From Clavelina lepadiformis (taxonomy: Eukaryota > Chordata > Ascidiacea > Aplousobranchia > Clavelinidae), in contig NC_135244.1 of assembly GCF_947623445.1 (NCBI RefSeq), positions 7,440,001 through 7,504,000 of the forward strand: a stretch of 64,000 bases of DNA, written 5' to 3'. The position numbers and the translations under genes were made by a program. The notes under the pieces are model-generated. The model had not been told where the DNA came from. It saw nothing but the letters and a program-made list of their open reading frames with translations, and did no database searches. Below are positions 1-12,404 of this stretch, piece by piece. Within the stretch, counting starts at the first letter, position 1. Every line of letters begins with the position of its first letter.

Positions 1-454
1 AACATTGCCTGTTTGAGACATTTTGCTAGGAATGAGACACACTGCAAAGTGTAACATATTTAAACTTGTTAGCATTCAAGCTTAAGCTTCGTTAACACGA
101 CATAAGGTAGTTTATGAAAGTGTTCTGAAACCAAGTAATGCAACTTTCGGGAGTAAGTTGTACAACACAAAATAATAGAAGTTACCGGTACCCCGTTGCA
201 ATGCAATGGAATATAGTACAGATAGTACATCTCCTAAATATTTTTAAGGAAGTTTTCATACTTGCTGACAACGTACAAACATAGCTTTAGTTAGCATTTT
301 CTCTCAAAGGTTAGTGATAATAGCCGTATTTGACGTTAATAATATGTAAAAATTGGTTTCTTTTTGTGTAAAACGTGCCAAAAATGTGCTTTTGACAAAT
401 ATAAAAAAAGAAAACAATTGCAAAGATTTCCAACGTAATTTTAAAGAATTGTGG
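1..454. other. Unassigned AT-rich DNA
   Basis: No exon, RNA gene or repeat was recognised. The short open frames on both strands around 300-600 run into the transposable element that starts at 463 and show no protein motif. Confidence 0.5.
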
Positions 455-462
455 ACTATGAC

Positions 463-767
463 TAGGCTTACCATACGTCCCGTTTTAGCCGGGACAGTCC
501 CCCTTTTTAACGTCTTGCCCCGGCGTCCCGATCGGTCGGCCAAACGTCCCGGTTTGGCATTCAGTCAGCCAGCATACCGCATAGAAGCCATACACGAACA
601 TTAGCATGTTCTTATTATTGTTTTTGCTGTGTAGCGTACCGGTACTTCTTGAAGAAGAATTCGTGATCTTGCTTGTTATTTATTTCATTGTATTCGATAA
701 AAATGTTATTGCGACGTCATATGTCGAAAGCGTCCCGCTTTGAAGCCACAAAATTATGGTAAGCCTA
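463..767. mobile_element. hAT-like MITE with 8-bp target duplication
   Basis: A 305-base non-autonomous DNA transposon. The ends are a perfect 13-base inverted repeat, taggcttaccata at 463-475 and its complement at 755-767. The 8-base sequence actatgac directly flanks both ends (455-462 and 768-775), which is the target-site duplication length of hAT (or P-like) transposases. The interior is richer in G and C than its surroundings, with several copies of a cgtccc motif, and has no coding potential. A host transposase supplied in trans presumably moved it. Confidence 0.85.
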
Positions 768-1089
768 ACTATGACCTGCTAAACAACCGCTCATGGTTCC
801 AAGCACGCACAGCACCAAACAAGTACTGCAATACATAAGGAAATACGTACGTACAGAATATTTTATAAGAGAACCGTCAGGCTGCACGCAGTAAGAGAGG
901 CATTATTGGCCCATGCTCCTTCAGGAACACCATTTTAGGGGCCGTAGGCGTTTTCACATCTTTATTCCATTTCCTTCATCGCATTTTGTTGTGTTCGATT
1001 GCTTATCTGTTACATGATCTAAGAAAACACATTTAGCCTAATGGTGAGATACATAATATCAAGATCGTTCATAATAAGAGGTTTCAAAG

Positions 1090-1901
1090 CAGGGTTGCCA
1101 ACTGGTATATTTATATACCAAATTCAAGACATCTGGTATATTTCAAACCTGTTTGGTATGCGATTTTTTCGTTTGGTATATTTTGGAAAACTGGTATATC
1201 CTTGGTATATTTTTGAAATTAAAAAAACTGTTTCTAAATTTCTACCACAGATTTACTTTACAATCTGGCAACCCTGCAGTAACAGACTAACAGTAGAGTA
1301 TAGGACTGAATTTACTGAAACTGAACTGCTGAGTGCTGACTGTCACTCACTGTTCTCAGCCGTCTTGAGAAAACGGTAGCTGGGCGCTAAATTTAGTTGG
1401 TTTATAAGGCGTTATACGATAAATTCAAAATTGAATAATAATGGCATCAAGGAAATGGAAACCACGTTATGATGGTCAACGAAAATTTCGTTCAGAATGG
1501 TCTCATGAATTTCCTTGGATCTCTAAATCTAGTGATGGAGGAGATGCACCTTATTGCAAACTTTGCAGATGATGAAACTAATGCTAATCCAGAACCAATT
1601 TATGTGGGCTAAAACTGATCTGCAGTGTTTTGCGTTGACAATAGTCACTAATCAATAAAACTAGTCATATTATGAATTAAACAGTCAAAGTAACGTTTTT
1701 CTGTAAGTTAGATAGCTTTCAAAATTTACTCCTAAAGTTGGTGTGTGTGTAAAAAGTGTTTTTACATTAACGTTTCATTTGCTTTTTCAGATCTGTTTGG
1801 TATAAATTTGGTATATATTTTTGCAGTTTGGTTTGGTATACATTTGGTATATAATTTTTTGATATTTGGTATATATTGCTCTGCAAAATCTGGCAACCCT
1901 G
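1090..1901 (+). mobile_element. hAT-type transposon, internally deleted
   Basis: This 812-base element has inverted ends cagggttgcca and tggcaaccctg and is flanked by identical 8-base copies of tttcaaag (1082-1089 and 1902-1909), diagnostic of hAT insertion. Subterminal regions on both sides carry many copies of a tttggtata motif in opposite orientations, probable transposase-binding repeats. A further copy of the right-hand end (tctggcaaccctg) sits at about 1265-1277, so a smaller palindromic unit may be nested on the left. A stub of coding sequence for a zinc-finger N-terminus survives at 1441-1572. An AATAAA follows near 1655. Confidence 0.85.
1441..1572 (+). pseudogene. hAT transposase N-terminal stub (BED-like finger)
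   Basis: A short open frame of 43 codons begins MASRKWKPRYDGQRKF and ends APYCKLCR-stop. The basic start, aromatic residues and closing CxxC pair resemble the N-terminal half of the BED/ZBED-like zinc finger found at the start of many hAT transposases. The downstream histidines and the whole catalytic region are missing, so it cannot encode transposase. It is the remnant coding part of the element at 1090-1901. The family call is from motif shape alone. Confidence 0.5.
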
Positions 1902-1909
1902 TTTCAAAG

Positions 1910-3739
1910 TAGTTCTATACGGCGTTTCAACATTGTACACATAAATTTTCAACTAGGCCATATTATTTTACGTATAAATGTTAGAATACATTTCATAGTT
2001 TGCTCTTCGCCCATTTTTGACGGGGTGGTCATTTGCAGAAATTAAGAAAATTCCATGATAGTTCGCTGTTCGTTTTTCTCATTTATTTTGACAATTGGCG
2101 GAACAAATACTGCTTCTGCAGTGGCCTGGGAGCCACTTTCAATACCAATATATCATTCGTGGGAAAGTATTCGCCAGTTATTTATTGAAATATTGTTTAT
2201 TGATGAAACTGCAATTGTCGCTTAATATTTGGAAACTTTCTCTAAATAACGTTATGTGAAAGCGCCGTTTAGTACGTTACCAGGTGATTTCATAACATCC
2301 GAGTTTTAACTGTAAATAATCCCCATTGCCCAACGCTTATTTTATCGTTTGCGATTTCTGACATATTTGTGTATATTGTGTTGAATACTTCCGCTCACAT
2401 CGCTCCGCTTTATAAACTCGAACTGATACGCGAGTAACCGCGCAGACGGAGATATGAATCGTATGAACGTATTACGTTAGTCGTGTTAATTGTAATCTGT
2501 TAGACGTGTTTTAAATGGTAAATGCTAAGTTTGTGATTGTGTAATAATCGGAACCTGTACAGTTCGTACAATAAAGGATTGTTTCTGATAAACTGTATCT
2601 GATTAATCGTAAGAGCTTTCGGCTAGTAACCGTAGTAACACGTTAAGGTTAGAGAATTCTAACCGCACGCAACCACGGAGTCAGATCATTAATTCGGCAG
2701 GTAAATTAAGTCCGAATAACATAAGTTAAGACAAGCAGTGACCTCCGCACTTCTATCTCCGGGCACTAAAAACCCTAGCCGCGCTTCTGATTCCGTGTGG
2801 GTGCAATGCCGTGGCCACCAACGCTCATGTTTATGTAAGTTTCGGGAAAAATATTTTATATAGTTTTGTAATGAAATGATTGTTTATCGTTCCTTAGTCT
2901 GTAAGGGCGACCACTTCAATTACAAAGTTTGTCTCTTGAATTGTTGTCCTCGAAGTAAATGAGTCTCAGGTCGTTGTTTCGCTTTTCTTAATCTTAGAAT
3001 TAATTGTACACCATGACAACTGTATAAACTGATTATATTGTTTCTTGTTTAAACGATTACATTAAATAAGACACTGGGACAGCTACATAATAAAGTCGAC
3101 CACTTTCTAGGGTTAACTTAGTAGACTGTGACGCAATGAATAGCTATAAATGAAAGAATAACTCACGTCACGATTTATAACGATACACAGGAAGTCATGC
3201 ATAGGCGACACGTAACGCAATGCTTTGCTTTGCCGATTTCCGTATTCTATGCGGCATTCGATTTGCAAGCAATTTTATATTATCATCACAGTTTGATAGA
3301 TATTTTTGATGACATCAACAAAAATTATGAACTTATAATGAATTATTAAATTGTGAATTATAAGTTTGACCCTAAAGATGTCGCCGAGTGGAGCGTCAGA
3401 AAAGTTTTGGTAAAAACTTTCTTGTAGCATTAAACTGAGGATTAATATAATTTTTAGGATTTTGCAGTAACAAAACCAGCTTTTCTCACCTCTGCAGCTG
3501 AGCAGTAAGCTGTAAGCAAAGCGTTCACCAGCAAAAACTGTTGTTCACATTTTATATCTAGCTGTTACCAACATAGTAAAATTTCAAGCTTCTTTTAAGC
3601 TACTTTAAACAGAGTTTGAAACAAAACTGATGAGCCATTGCTTGAATTCAGAATACGCTGCATTGCCTTTCGCGGAAACCAAATGTTGTACGGTTACAAG
3701 TTTTTTTTCATCAAATGAGGTTTATCGTTTATCTTCAGT
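1910..3739. other. Unassigned upstream region, possible solo LTR
   Basis: No exon was found. Around 2409 there is a TATAAA followed about 160 bases later by AATAAA (about 2571), a spacing that a solo LTR or a short promoter-to-polyA unit would give, but no terminal TG...CA pair or target duplication could be fixed. The rest up to gene 1 probably holds that gene's promoter; no specific element was recognised. Confidence 0.3.
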
Positions 3740-3908
3740 ATGAAAATAACTCTCATTACTTTTATCATTCTTATTTACATGGTCATCGCCTGGAGCACCA
3801 TTGTGGTTCCCGAGGCAAGACCGTGTTGTTTTGCTGCAACAAAAAACTATTTCAGAGAAGCGAGGGAGAGACCAGAACATAACTTAAGGTATCTACGGTA
3901 TAATATCA
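3740..3908 (+). CDS. Candidate signal-peptide exon of receptor gene 1
   Basis: An ATG at 3740 opens a hydrophobic start, MKITLITFIILIYMVIAWS, as expected for a secreted or membrane protein, about 440 bases upstream of the first kringle exon. The kringle exon needs a donor leaving one base of a codon; the only workable one in this frame is a weak a|gtgaca at 3908/3909. A rival is the hydrophobic frame from 4026, ending at a|gtaata. The other strong donor here (3888/3889) gives a frame with an immediate stop. The true first exon is therefore unresolved. Confidence 0.35.
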
Positions 3909-4345
3909 GTGACACATGACTCAAACCATATATCAATACGTTGTTGGGGCATTTGTTATTTCACAAATCAGTGTTATAGCTTTACGTCAGAAGAGTGATG
4001 TGAACGCTGCGTCAGGTAAAATACGTTGTATATTATGAATGCACCGGTTGTTAAGGCAGTCAGTTTACCATTACAAATAAAAAGTATTATTATTACTTTT
4101 ACTTTATTATTACCATTACTTATTATTAGTAATAATAAAACAAATACAGTAGCAAAAATATTTTTAGCACGGTTGAGAAATAAAAGCCAAATCGTCAAAC
4201 AACAATTTTACCAGTTAATTGTTGCAAATAGCCTATGGCCAATCGCTGACAAATATAAGTTAACTTATATTGAAAAATAATAATTACCACCAACGTTGGC
4301 AATCGATCTGCAGGTGACCAAGTTATCGAAAGAATGTTTTTGTAG

Positions 4346-7300
4346 AGTGTATTGACGGACCAAGCGCTTCGTATAGAGGCAAGAGAAACTACACGGCCTC
4401 GAGTACCCCCTGTCAACGTTGGAATGCCAGACACCCTCATATACCAAAACAAGAACCTCCTGATGGAAAAAATCACAACTACTGCAGGTAAAAGCTAAAC
4501 TGACGGGAAGGTGAGTATATACCTGTATAGGCTACTCATAGGCCTACCACTTTTAAGTCTCGGGCAGAACAAAATGTTGTCGGAAAAAATGTACGAATAT
4601 TTGGTGAAAAGAAGATCTGGACAAAAAATGTAACCCACTGACACCGCTTGACACAAAGATTACAATTAAGGTTAATTTAAGAGATAAGTTTTTATAATCT
4701 ATAGTTCATATTAGCCATAGCGCAAACATACGGAAAGGGAAAATCCATTTTCACTTTCCACCGCTATAATAACTTTAGGCTATATGAATGCAAAATGTTT
4801 GTATTTGTTTCTTTTGCAGCACAAGTTTGTAAGCACACAAACAATCCTCAAAATATGTTTTGTAGAATTACATTAACTTAAGTCATCCAATACTTTTTTT
4901 ATGCATGCTTTATAACAGGAATCCTGATTTCGATATTCACGGAACTTGGTGTTACACCACAAATGCCTCTAGGAGATGGGAATACTGCAATATATCTAAA
5001 TGTCGTAAGTAGGCCAATGATGCTAACTTTAACAATGTCCTTTAAAAACAAATAATTTCGCCTGCTTGAAATAACACTATACAGTACTAGGCTAGAGTTG
5101 ATGTATATTCAACATACAGAAATAAATTGTTTAGCTTTGTAATGTTTTTATTTATTTATTTAGAGGATAACTCCAAGGTTTTGTGGTCCACTCAAAGCCT
5201 TGTGGGCAAAGGAACAATTTGGTCACGTTCTGCAGATGCTGAGATTGCTTTAAAATTCCCTGACATTAAATCAATCTACAATAGTTCTGAGTATTCTTTT
5301 GTCTGGTCTATGGCAAGTGATCCATGTCACGAAAAAGTGTTTTTCTCTGATCACATGTAAGTATAAACTGCTGTTCCGAATTTTCATTGTGTTTAAATTG
5401 GGAATGCGGAAACATTCTGCGGACTTGTCATTCAACATACCTCGACCTCGTGAGAACCTGAGCTTTTCACCTCAAAGTTTAAGTTTATTTGAAAAGAATA
5501 CTCTAGCAAAAGTTAAAAGTTAAAGTTAGGGTAAATCTGGGAGTAAAACTCGGGTTCGTGAGAACACTTACAACTGGTGAGGCTCGGTCTCGTGTTCGGT
5601 CACTTCCCTACGTACTTTAAATTAATGCTGTATAGACGATTATATTTCGATTCTGTAATGACTTACATACAATACAATATACTTGCTTTCTACCTTTTTA
5701 ATTAGCTTGTAAGGTTAGCAATTACAAATTCAGATACCTTATACTCCTATAGATTATGAAAAAATGGTATCGTTCCTTGAATCATTGACAAAGTTTTACT
5801 GCATGATAAATTTAATCATATACACTTTTTAACTAAAATAACAAGACACGAAACGTTGTCCATTCACTCCATGACAACCAACGAAACAACGCACCGTTTA
5901 AAGGGATTAATGCGATTTGTTGGAAACATGGCTTATGACTGGCTGACGCAGAATTTATACTGGACTGATTCTAGTTTGGGCAGTATAATGGTGGTAGAAA
6001 AGACGATGAAGCATTACGCATTTGTATATCATTCCACAGACCGAATAGATTCGCTAACAATTCATCCTAAGCAAAGGTAAGCCCTGCTGAGAGTGTATAC
6101 AGTGTAAACTATAGCTACAGTATAGATGCATGATTTAATGTTCAATTTGTCAATAACAGACTCAAGGGACGTAAGACATTATCTTCTAATTAAAATCATT
6201 GATGGTTTTCAACCGGATTGTCTTGGGGTATTGTATTCAATAACATAAACAGCAAGATACTCTGGCATTTTTTTTGACGGACAAGATTTATGATTAAATT
6301 AAAAAACAATTTGGTCTTGTTACCGCACTTTTTGAATTTGTACAACACTAAACTAATGGATTCAAGATATAAACGTTAAACGAAAGAAGCTTTTCGTATC
6401 AACATTGACCTAATTAAAACAAATCTTTTATATCATTAAAAATTGAAGTGAAGGATGCTGCTTATACGTGAGCTTGAAACACAATAAATGCCACGATCCT
6501 AAATGATTGAAACCGCTAAACCAAATGCTTTAAACTGCTTTATAGCTCATATTGGCTTTTCTTTGCAGAAAGTTATTTTTTTCGACTTTTGGGAATATGA
6601 GTCACATAATCTGCACGGATTTAGCTGGAAAGAGAGAAAAGATTATTATTTCTCATGCCGACAAACTTAAGTTCAACGATCTGCATTTTGATTATTGGGA
6701 TAACAGGTGCATTTAGTCAGTATTAATTCTATTAAATTTTAAGTCATTTTAAGTGCGCATGACTGTTCGTATTATTAGACAAGTGGTACATTTATCGCCT
6801 TTGGCAACGTGTTACAATTCTGAAAAAGTCTTAACCTATGTATGCATAACTTGGCGATTTGCTTTCATTATGGTTTACACTTACATGGCTGCATTGAAGT
6901 GTATAATAAAATATAAAGCTATTTTTCTTTTGCTTTAAGTTTGAACAAACTTTATAGTTGAACAAGTGCATGAATATTTTTCGACAACATTTGATTCCAG
7001 TCTTCTTTAACGCAATCTTCCAAAATTGTTGTATATATAAGGAACTATATCAACGCTTTAAAATATTCCAAAACTGGTGTTATACTAATATTGTACCAAT
7101 ATCCAAATAGGGCAATATAACGACCGTTGCTATTTTTTCCCAACGAACGTTTACCATATGATTCGAATCTATGGTGATTGACTTATCCTTACAATTGTTA
7201 TTGTGAAACTGAAATTAGCCTGCCAGTTAACCAATATGGCTTATAGCCTATCTTGTAAGCACAATTTCACTGCAATTTCTTCTTTTTCTTTGTCCGCTTA

Positions 7301-10300
7301 AGATTGTATTGGATTGATTACCCAGGATTATTTTTACCTGGATCTAGTATCGGGAGTAGTTTTTTAAATGGTAGCGACGTGAAAGTTGTCTATGCAAGTA
7401 CTTTTGCCAAGTTCAGAGGAATAGCAACGTATCAGGTAGATTTCTGTATAGCAAGTAAACTCCATTAAATGTATGGTAAAACAAATTTGATTGAAGCTGA
7501 AACACTCTATCTACGTCTATAGCTAACAGTTATACGGAGTAGTAAGGTCTTTTCAATAAGAAGTAAAAACACATTAATTTCGAATTCTTATACTGTACAG
7601 TGTACACGTTCGTTGATGGCAATTATTAATTGGGCTTTTTTTTTTTCAGGATACTATATATGTATCGGACCGCTCATCTTATAAGAGCAGAGTAGAAAAT
7701 AGATTCTACAAAATATGGTATATTAATAAAAATAATTATGATCGTCGGTTTTTCAAAACGCTAAACACACCAAAAGCTGTCACAGTTTATAACATTAGAG
7801 AGAAAACTTGTTCGGATGAGGGTATGCTGTTTGTATACATATTGTATATATACTATATTGTTATTAGTATGCCTACTTACGGTATTATTACGTTGCAGTC
7901 GTAAAGCTACATGTAAAATGCAGTTTAATAAGTTACTAAAATATTGAAATTTATACCATATATTGTCTATATATTGTCATTTTTGTAGAAGATTTGCCTG
8001 AAGGAGGTTGTAAAAATATGCCAGAATGCGAACACATTTGCCTACCTCGGATTGATGCACCAAGGGAATGCGCCTGTTCTATCGGTTACACAAAGCTAGG
8101 AGAAACAAAATGCGTGGCGCGTAAGAATATTGTTGAATGGATTCCTTAATATTGACGATACGATCATGTTGCAACATGCTTTGCATAACGTTAAAAATAT
8201 TTCTTTTGTCAACGTTGTAAAACTTCTTTATTTACGAATAATTTCAATTCACGTCAGTGAAAATTTGTTTTCAGGTATTCAAACAGAAAACTTTTTACTC
8301 ATTCATGATGAAGGACAACAGAAGTTGTTCCAGTTGTCACTAAATGAGAGTAGATCTTTTAATGTCATTCCAATGGGTACGACAACAACACAGTGTTTTT
8401 AGTGTAAACCGATGACTACACAATTCGACCTGAAAACTAATTTAATTTATGCTTATTCATCCTAATTTAAGCTAAACTTAATCTTTAAATATGTCTGGTC
8501 AAAAATACTTTTTAGTCCCAACACATTTGCCAACACAAAAGGTTTTTATACAAAATACACCAGTACATGAATAAACTTTTTCGGTTTTTCTAAGTAATCT
8601 AAAAACTATGGAAATCTGGCTATTGTAGCCTACTTGACAATGCAGCGTATTCATCAAGCGTGTCGGCAATGGCTTTGGATGAAGTCCGACAAAGATTGTT
8701 TTGGTGGGACCGTACACAGTCTGCCATATATCAAACTGGTCTCAGCGGAATTGATCCTAAAATTCTGATTAAAGGAGTGCATGGTAATAGCTTTGCTGTT
8801 AAATGTTTACCATCGAATTATATTTTCGGTGTCACAATATAATTTTTCAGTGAAAAGCATGACGGTAGAAGCTCAAACCGGAAATCTGTATTACGCTGAT
8901 GACGATACAGAGTTTATTTATGTTATCGGCATTACAAAGAATGGAGCATACAGAAAAATGTTGATGAAACCAGCTCCAGAAAAAAGACTGCTTACAAATA
9001 TACAAAAGATTGCAACAGATCCATTACACCGGTAATTTAAAAATTTAAACACCTAACCTAACCTCCAGACATACAGTACATACATTTCTCTGCAGATTTC
9101 TATATAAGCCTACGAACAGAGACATTGTATTTGGGGTAGAACTACAAATACAGCTTTTATCGGTATGGTTAAGTTAGGGACTACAAGATTACAATACAGT
9201 GTACATTGTATTATAATGTATAATAACTGAAAAATGTTCTCTCCAAAAGTGTGTGTTATTGTAAAGGCATGTGTATTGGATAGACACCAATGGCGACTAC
9301 AATGAAGGAGAACTAAGAAGGATGAATTTTGACGGAACAAACCAAAAGCTGCTTATCAAAAACATGTTCTACCCGAGAGCAATAACTATTAATATAGAAA
9401 GTATGCTATTTGTCAAAAATGCTATATCACATTTCTTCAACTTCCATCCATCAATTTGTGTAAATATGATCATTTTCGGTTTTAGGGAATAGTTTATTTT
9501 TTGTGGATCACATTGACATTGTTGATGAAATTTCCTTAACCGAACTGCAGTTGGACAAGGATGATAATTACATCTACCCAAGGAAGCACGTATATAATTT
9601 AAAGTTATCACCTTTCACAAACATAGCTAGGTAAATATCAAACGTCAAAATGACTAGCGTCTAAAGTTATTATTATTATTGTGCCTTGATTACGTATCTT
9701 TTGATTTTCTGGTGAACACGCCAGCCTAGAAATAGACGATCCTGTCATGTATATTGCCACCACAACGCAAAAAGAAATACTTCAGCTGAATGTAAACTAC
9801 GAAAATACATCTCTAATTGCCGTGAACGGAACTCCCCCTTTCGTTCGCTTGACATCAGTGAATGTTTTTAAAAAAGACTCTTCTAAAAAGTTTTGTAAGT
9901 ACAACTATATAACCAAATCGTTGCCGGTTGGTTGCGCATAGTATACTTAAGCACATTTAGTAAAAACAGTCAAAAGAGAATGAAAAAATGCTTTTGACTT
10001 ACTTGCAGCTTCAATTCCTAACCCATGCAGCTCCAATGCTTGTCAACATATCTGTCTGATAACCTCATCTAATACTTCATCTTGTGCTTGTGCTGACGGA
10101 TATAGTCTTGTCGATGCGGTGAACTGTGAGGCTAATAATGAGACAATAAAAGGTTAGAGCCAGGAAAAACGTCTTAGAAATAGTAGACGTCTATTTCTTA
10201 TTGGCCATAGCAATCAATTATAGCTGGGCTTCGCGTCTTTTATAAGTGCATTTGGCATATTTTAAATTTACGCTGATTGTTGTCATTGCTCGTTTGTGCT

Positions 10301-12053
10301 GTAATTGCCAGAAGACGAACCTCCATCTTACAACAACACTTGTCCACAAGATCAGTATGTAGATGTAGTACCATGTCTGAACATTTCGGTTCCCTGGTCA
10401 GCCCCAGTTTGGATAGATGACAATACTGGTAGGTTTACAGTATTTGGTGACGTATGATTCGTACATCAAAAATAGAAATTTAGAATTATAAAAAATAGAA
10501 TATTTTGCTTTGGTGTTTTTTGCAAAACCGTATGACATCATGTAGCCTAATCACCGTCTTCTCGCAATGAAACAAACCATAATTGATTAATTATTTATGC
10601 CGAAGATGGTTGTTGTTATCCCAAAGTAAAATATGTCACTAATTAACAGAGAACAGCAAGCTGAATTTAACAGCTCCCGATATATCTAACTGGACCGAGA
10701 TTGGCAATCACAATTATCTTTACACCGCTACAGATGAAGTAGGAAATGTTGGTCATTGCTCTTTTACCGTGTTTACAACAAGTAGGTTAATTTGCTTTAC
10801 TGATTTAATGTGGGATGTTACAAAAAATAGGCCTGCCGCGGCGCATTGGATAAAACCTATAGCCTAACTGTGCCAACGATTGGAGGTTTTAGTCCCGGTC
10901 CGTTTAGTGCTGGTAAGACCTATACCAAGCTTTCCATCCCTTCGATATCAGTAAAACGACAACCACTGAGGTGGATGATTTTCTTCCGAGGTTAGACGAT
11001 ATTGTACTCGTTGCGGTACTCCTTGTTACTGAATCTTATATTCAGTATAGTGGCAAGCGCATATTATTATACACATAGAAAAAAACTATTCACGAGACAA
11101 GGAAAACTAAAATGTTTTGCAACGAGATCGCCTTGGTGTATTCTATCCATAATGTACGTAACTTGTTGACGTTCTGTGGATTCATGATACTGTTCGATCT
11201 CTAGGTTTGACATGGGAAAACGCAGAAAGATTTCTGCCGGATCTAACAACATTTCTGATCAGCAAAGAATGTCGTGGTGAGCAGCTAATAATCAACGTGT
11301 CTTGCAAAAATCGTTCATTGTGTGTCACACATGGCGCCTTTCAAAATAAAACGTTGACAAACATATGGGATTCAGCAAACAGTAATTTGATTCAATCAAA
11401 AAATTCTGAAATTACATGCCAATCTCTTTGTCGAAGTAAGATGTTAGCTAAAAGAATATAATTTTAGTATAGTTTGTCTAAACGTTCTATTTGTGGTAAT
11501 TCAGAAACTATCGTAAAAATGGATTCAAAGTTTATTAACATGTTGTATTTTACGCTTAAGCTACAAAAAGCAAAAACACTGGTCTTGACGCTGGCGCAAT
11601 TGCAGGAATTATCATTGCTGTGAGCCTCGTCGTTGTGGTCGGCGCGTGTTTTCTGTAAGTTAGTATAAGTTGGAAAATACTTTATGTATCCGTATACCTG
11701 TAGACTATAATGTGTTTCAATTTTAACACTATTTCAGAAATCTTTTCAACAAACTTCCACAATTTCACAAAATAATTTAAGATAACCGTTGTTTCTTCTT
11801 CTATACTTACATGAAAATATCTGAAAACAAACGCAACCTATACTTTTGGCCAACGTACAGTACAGTAACACAAACTTTGCATTTTTATGATTAACATGCA
11901 GGTGCTTCCAATTTCTCTAAGAATATCATCATTTATCATTGTATGGATCTGTTTAGGTACTTTCAAATGCGACAAAAAGGATCTTATCCAACAACCGACA
12001 ACATTCCACTTCCAGATGCTTGCCAAAACCATCAATACCACGAGTTTCATTAA
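4346..12053 (+). CDS. Receptor gene 1: kringle, two YWTD propellers, EGF, HYR, CCP, TM
   Basis: Probable type I membrane receptor of about 970 residues plus signal peptide; ligand unknown. Exons: 4346-4487, 4919-5004 (kringle); 5164-5356, 5846-6076, 6569-6706, 7303-7435, 7650-7821 (propeller 1); 7989-8120 (EGF); 8275-8376, 8646-8783, 8851-9031, 9267-9400, 9486-9630, 9725-9894 (propeller 2); 10009-10152 (EGF); 10312-10428, 10650-10781 (HYR); 11205-11435 (CCP); 11561-11654 (TM); 11957-12053 (tail). Splice sites are GT-AG and phases are continuous to the stop. The kringle has all six cysteines (CQRW, NYC, GTWCYTT). Blades carry NLYWTD, RLYWID and HVYWID. The TM segment is [18 protein letters not shown]. 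The CCP has lost Cys1 and Cys3, both replaced by Trp. There is no separate linker exon. An alternative last exon at 11738-11780 gives a shorter tail. The first exon is uncertain. Confidence 0.88.
5395..5610. repeat. Possible dispersed repeat (intron of gene 1)
   Basis: This stretch of a gene 1 intron begins ttgggaatgcggaaacat and contains palindromic runs such as ctcgggttcgtgagaac. Similar strings occur in reverse near 46240-46335 (wgyggaaacat, gagcccgagc, ctcgcgagccc) and around 49500-49600 (gagcccgagtctagctcg). They look like diverged copies of one repeat family, but ends and target duplications could not be fixed. Confidence 0.3.
10835..10990 (+). repeat. tRNA-derived SINE-like repeat
   Basis: Lies in the intron between the second HYR exon and the CCP exon of gene 1. 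It starts gccgcggcgcattggata, close to a pol III A box of the tggcgcagtgg type, and about 40 bases on has gattggaggttttagtccc, a B-box-like string. GC content is higher than in the surrounding intron. No poly-A tail or target duplication was found, so it is a probable old tRNA-derived SINE rather than a certain one. Confidence 0.45.
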
Positions 12054-12398
12054 AGCCATTTTAAGCTTCGAGTTTCGGATGGTACAACATGTTTGTATTG
12101 TATATGTTTTTCTTTGCTTTTATGTTGAAGTGCTTTAACTGAAGTTGAGCTTTACTTGAACAAAAAAAACATTTCATATAATAGCCTATGTTTGCAGATG
12201 AACATTACAGACTTTTATAGGCGGTTGGCATTTTTTGCTGCATGTTGTGTTAACTTCTTGTTCTTGCAGAAGTTCTTGTAAAGATTTGGCATGTGAAGAG
12301 TTTTGTACGTACTTCCAAGTTCCGATTATTGAAAACAAAAAGTATTGCTGTTTGTGACACAATGAAACATCTATGGCAAGATGAAATTTTACGACTTC

Positions 12399-12404
12399 AA
12401 TAAA
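12399..12404 (+). promoter_or_regulatory. Probable polyadenylation signal of gene 1
   Basis: AATAAA lies about 345 bases after the preferred stop codon of gene 1. It is the first canonical hexamer noted downstream on this strand; actual use is not shown. Confidence 0.4.

Noticed and set aside
3740..3888. Using the strong-looking donor at 3888/3889 to join the candidate signal exon to the second kringle exon
   Set aside because: That join would skip the first kringle exon at 4346-4487, which is clearly coding and has the same 142-base length as in genes 2 and 3; joining to 4346 gives a stop.
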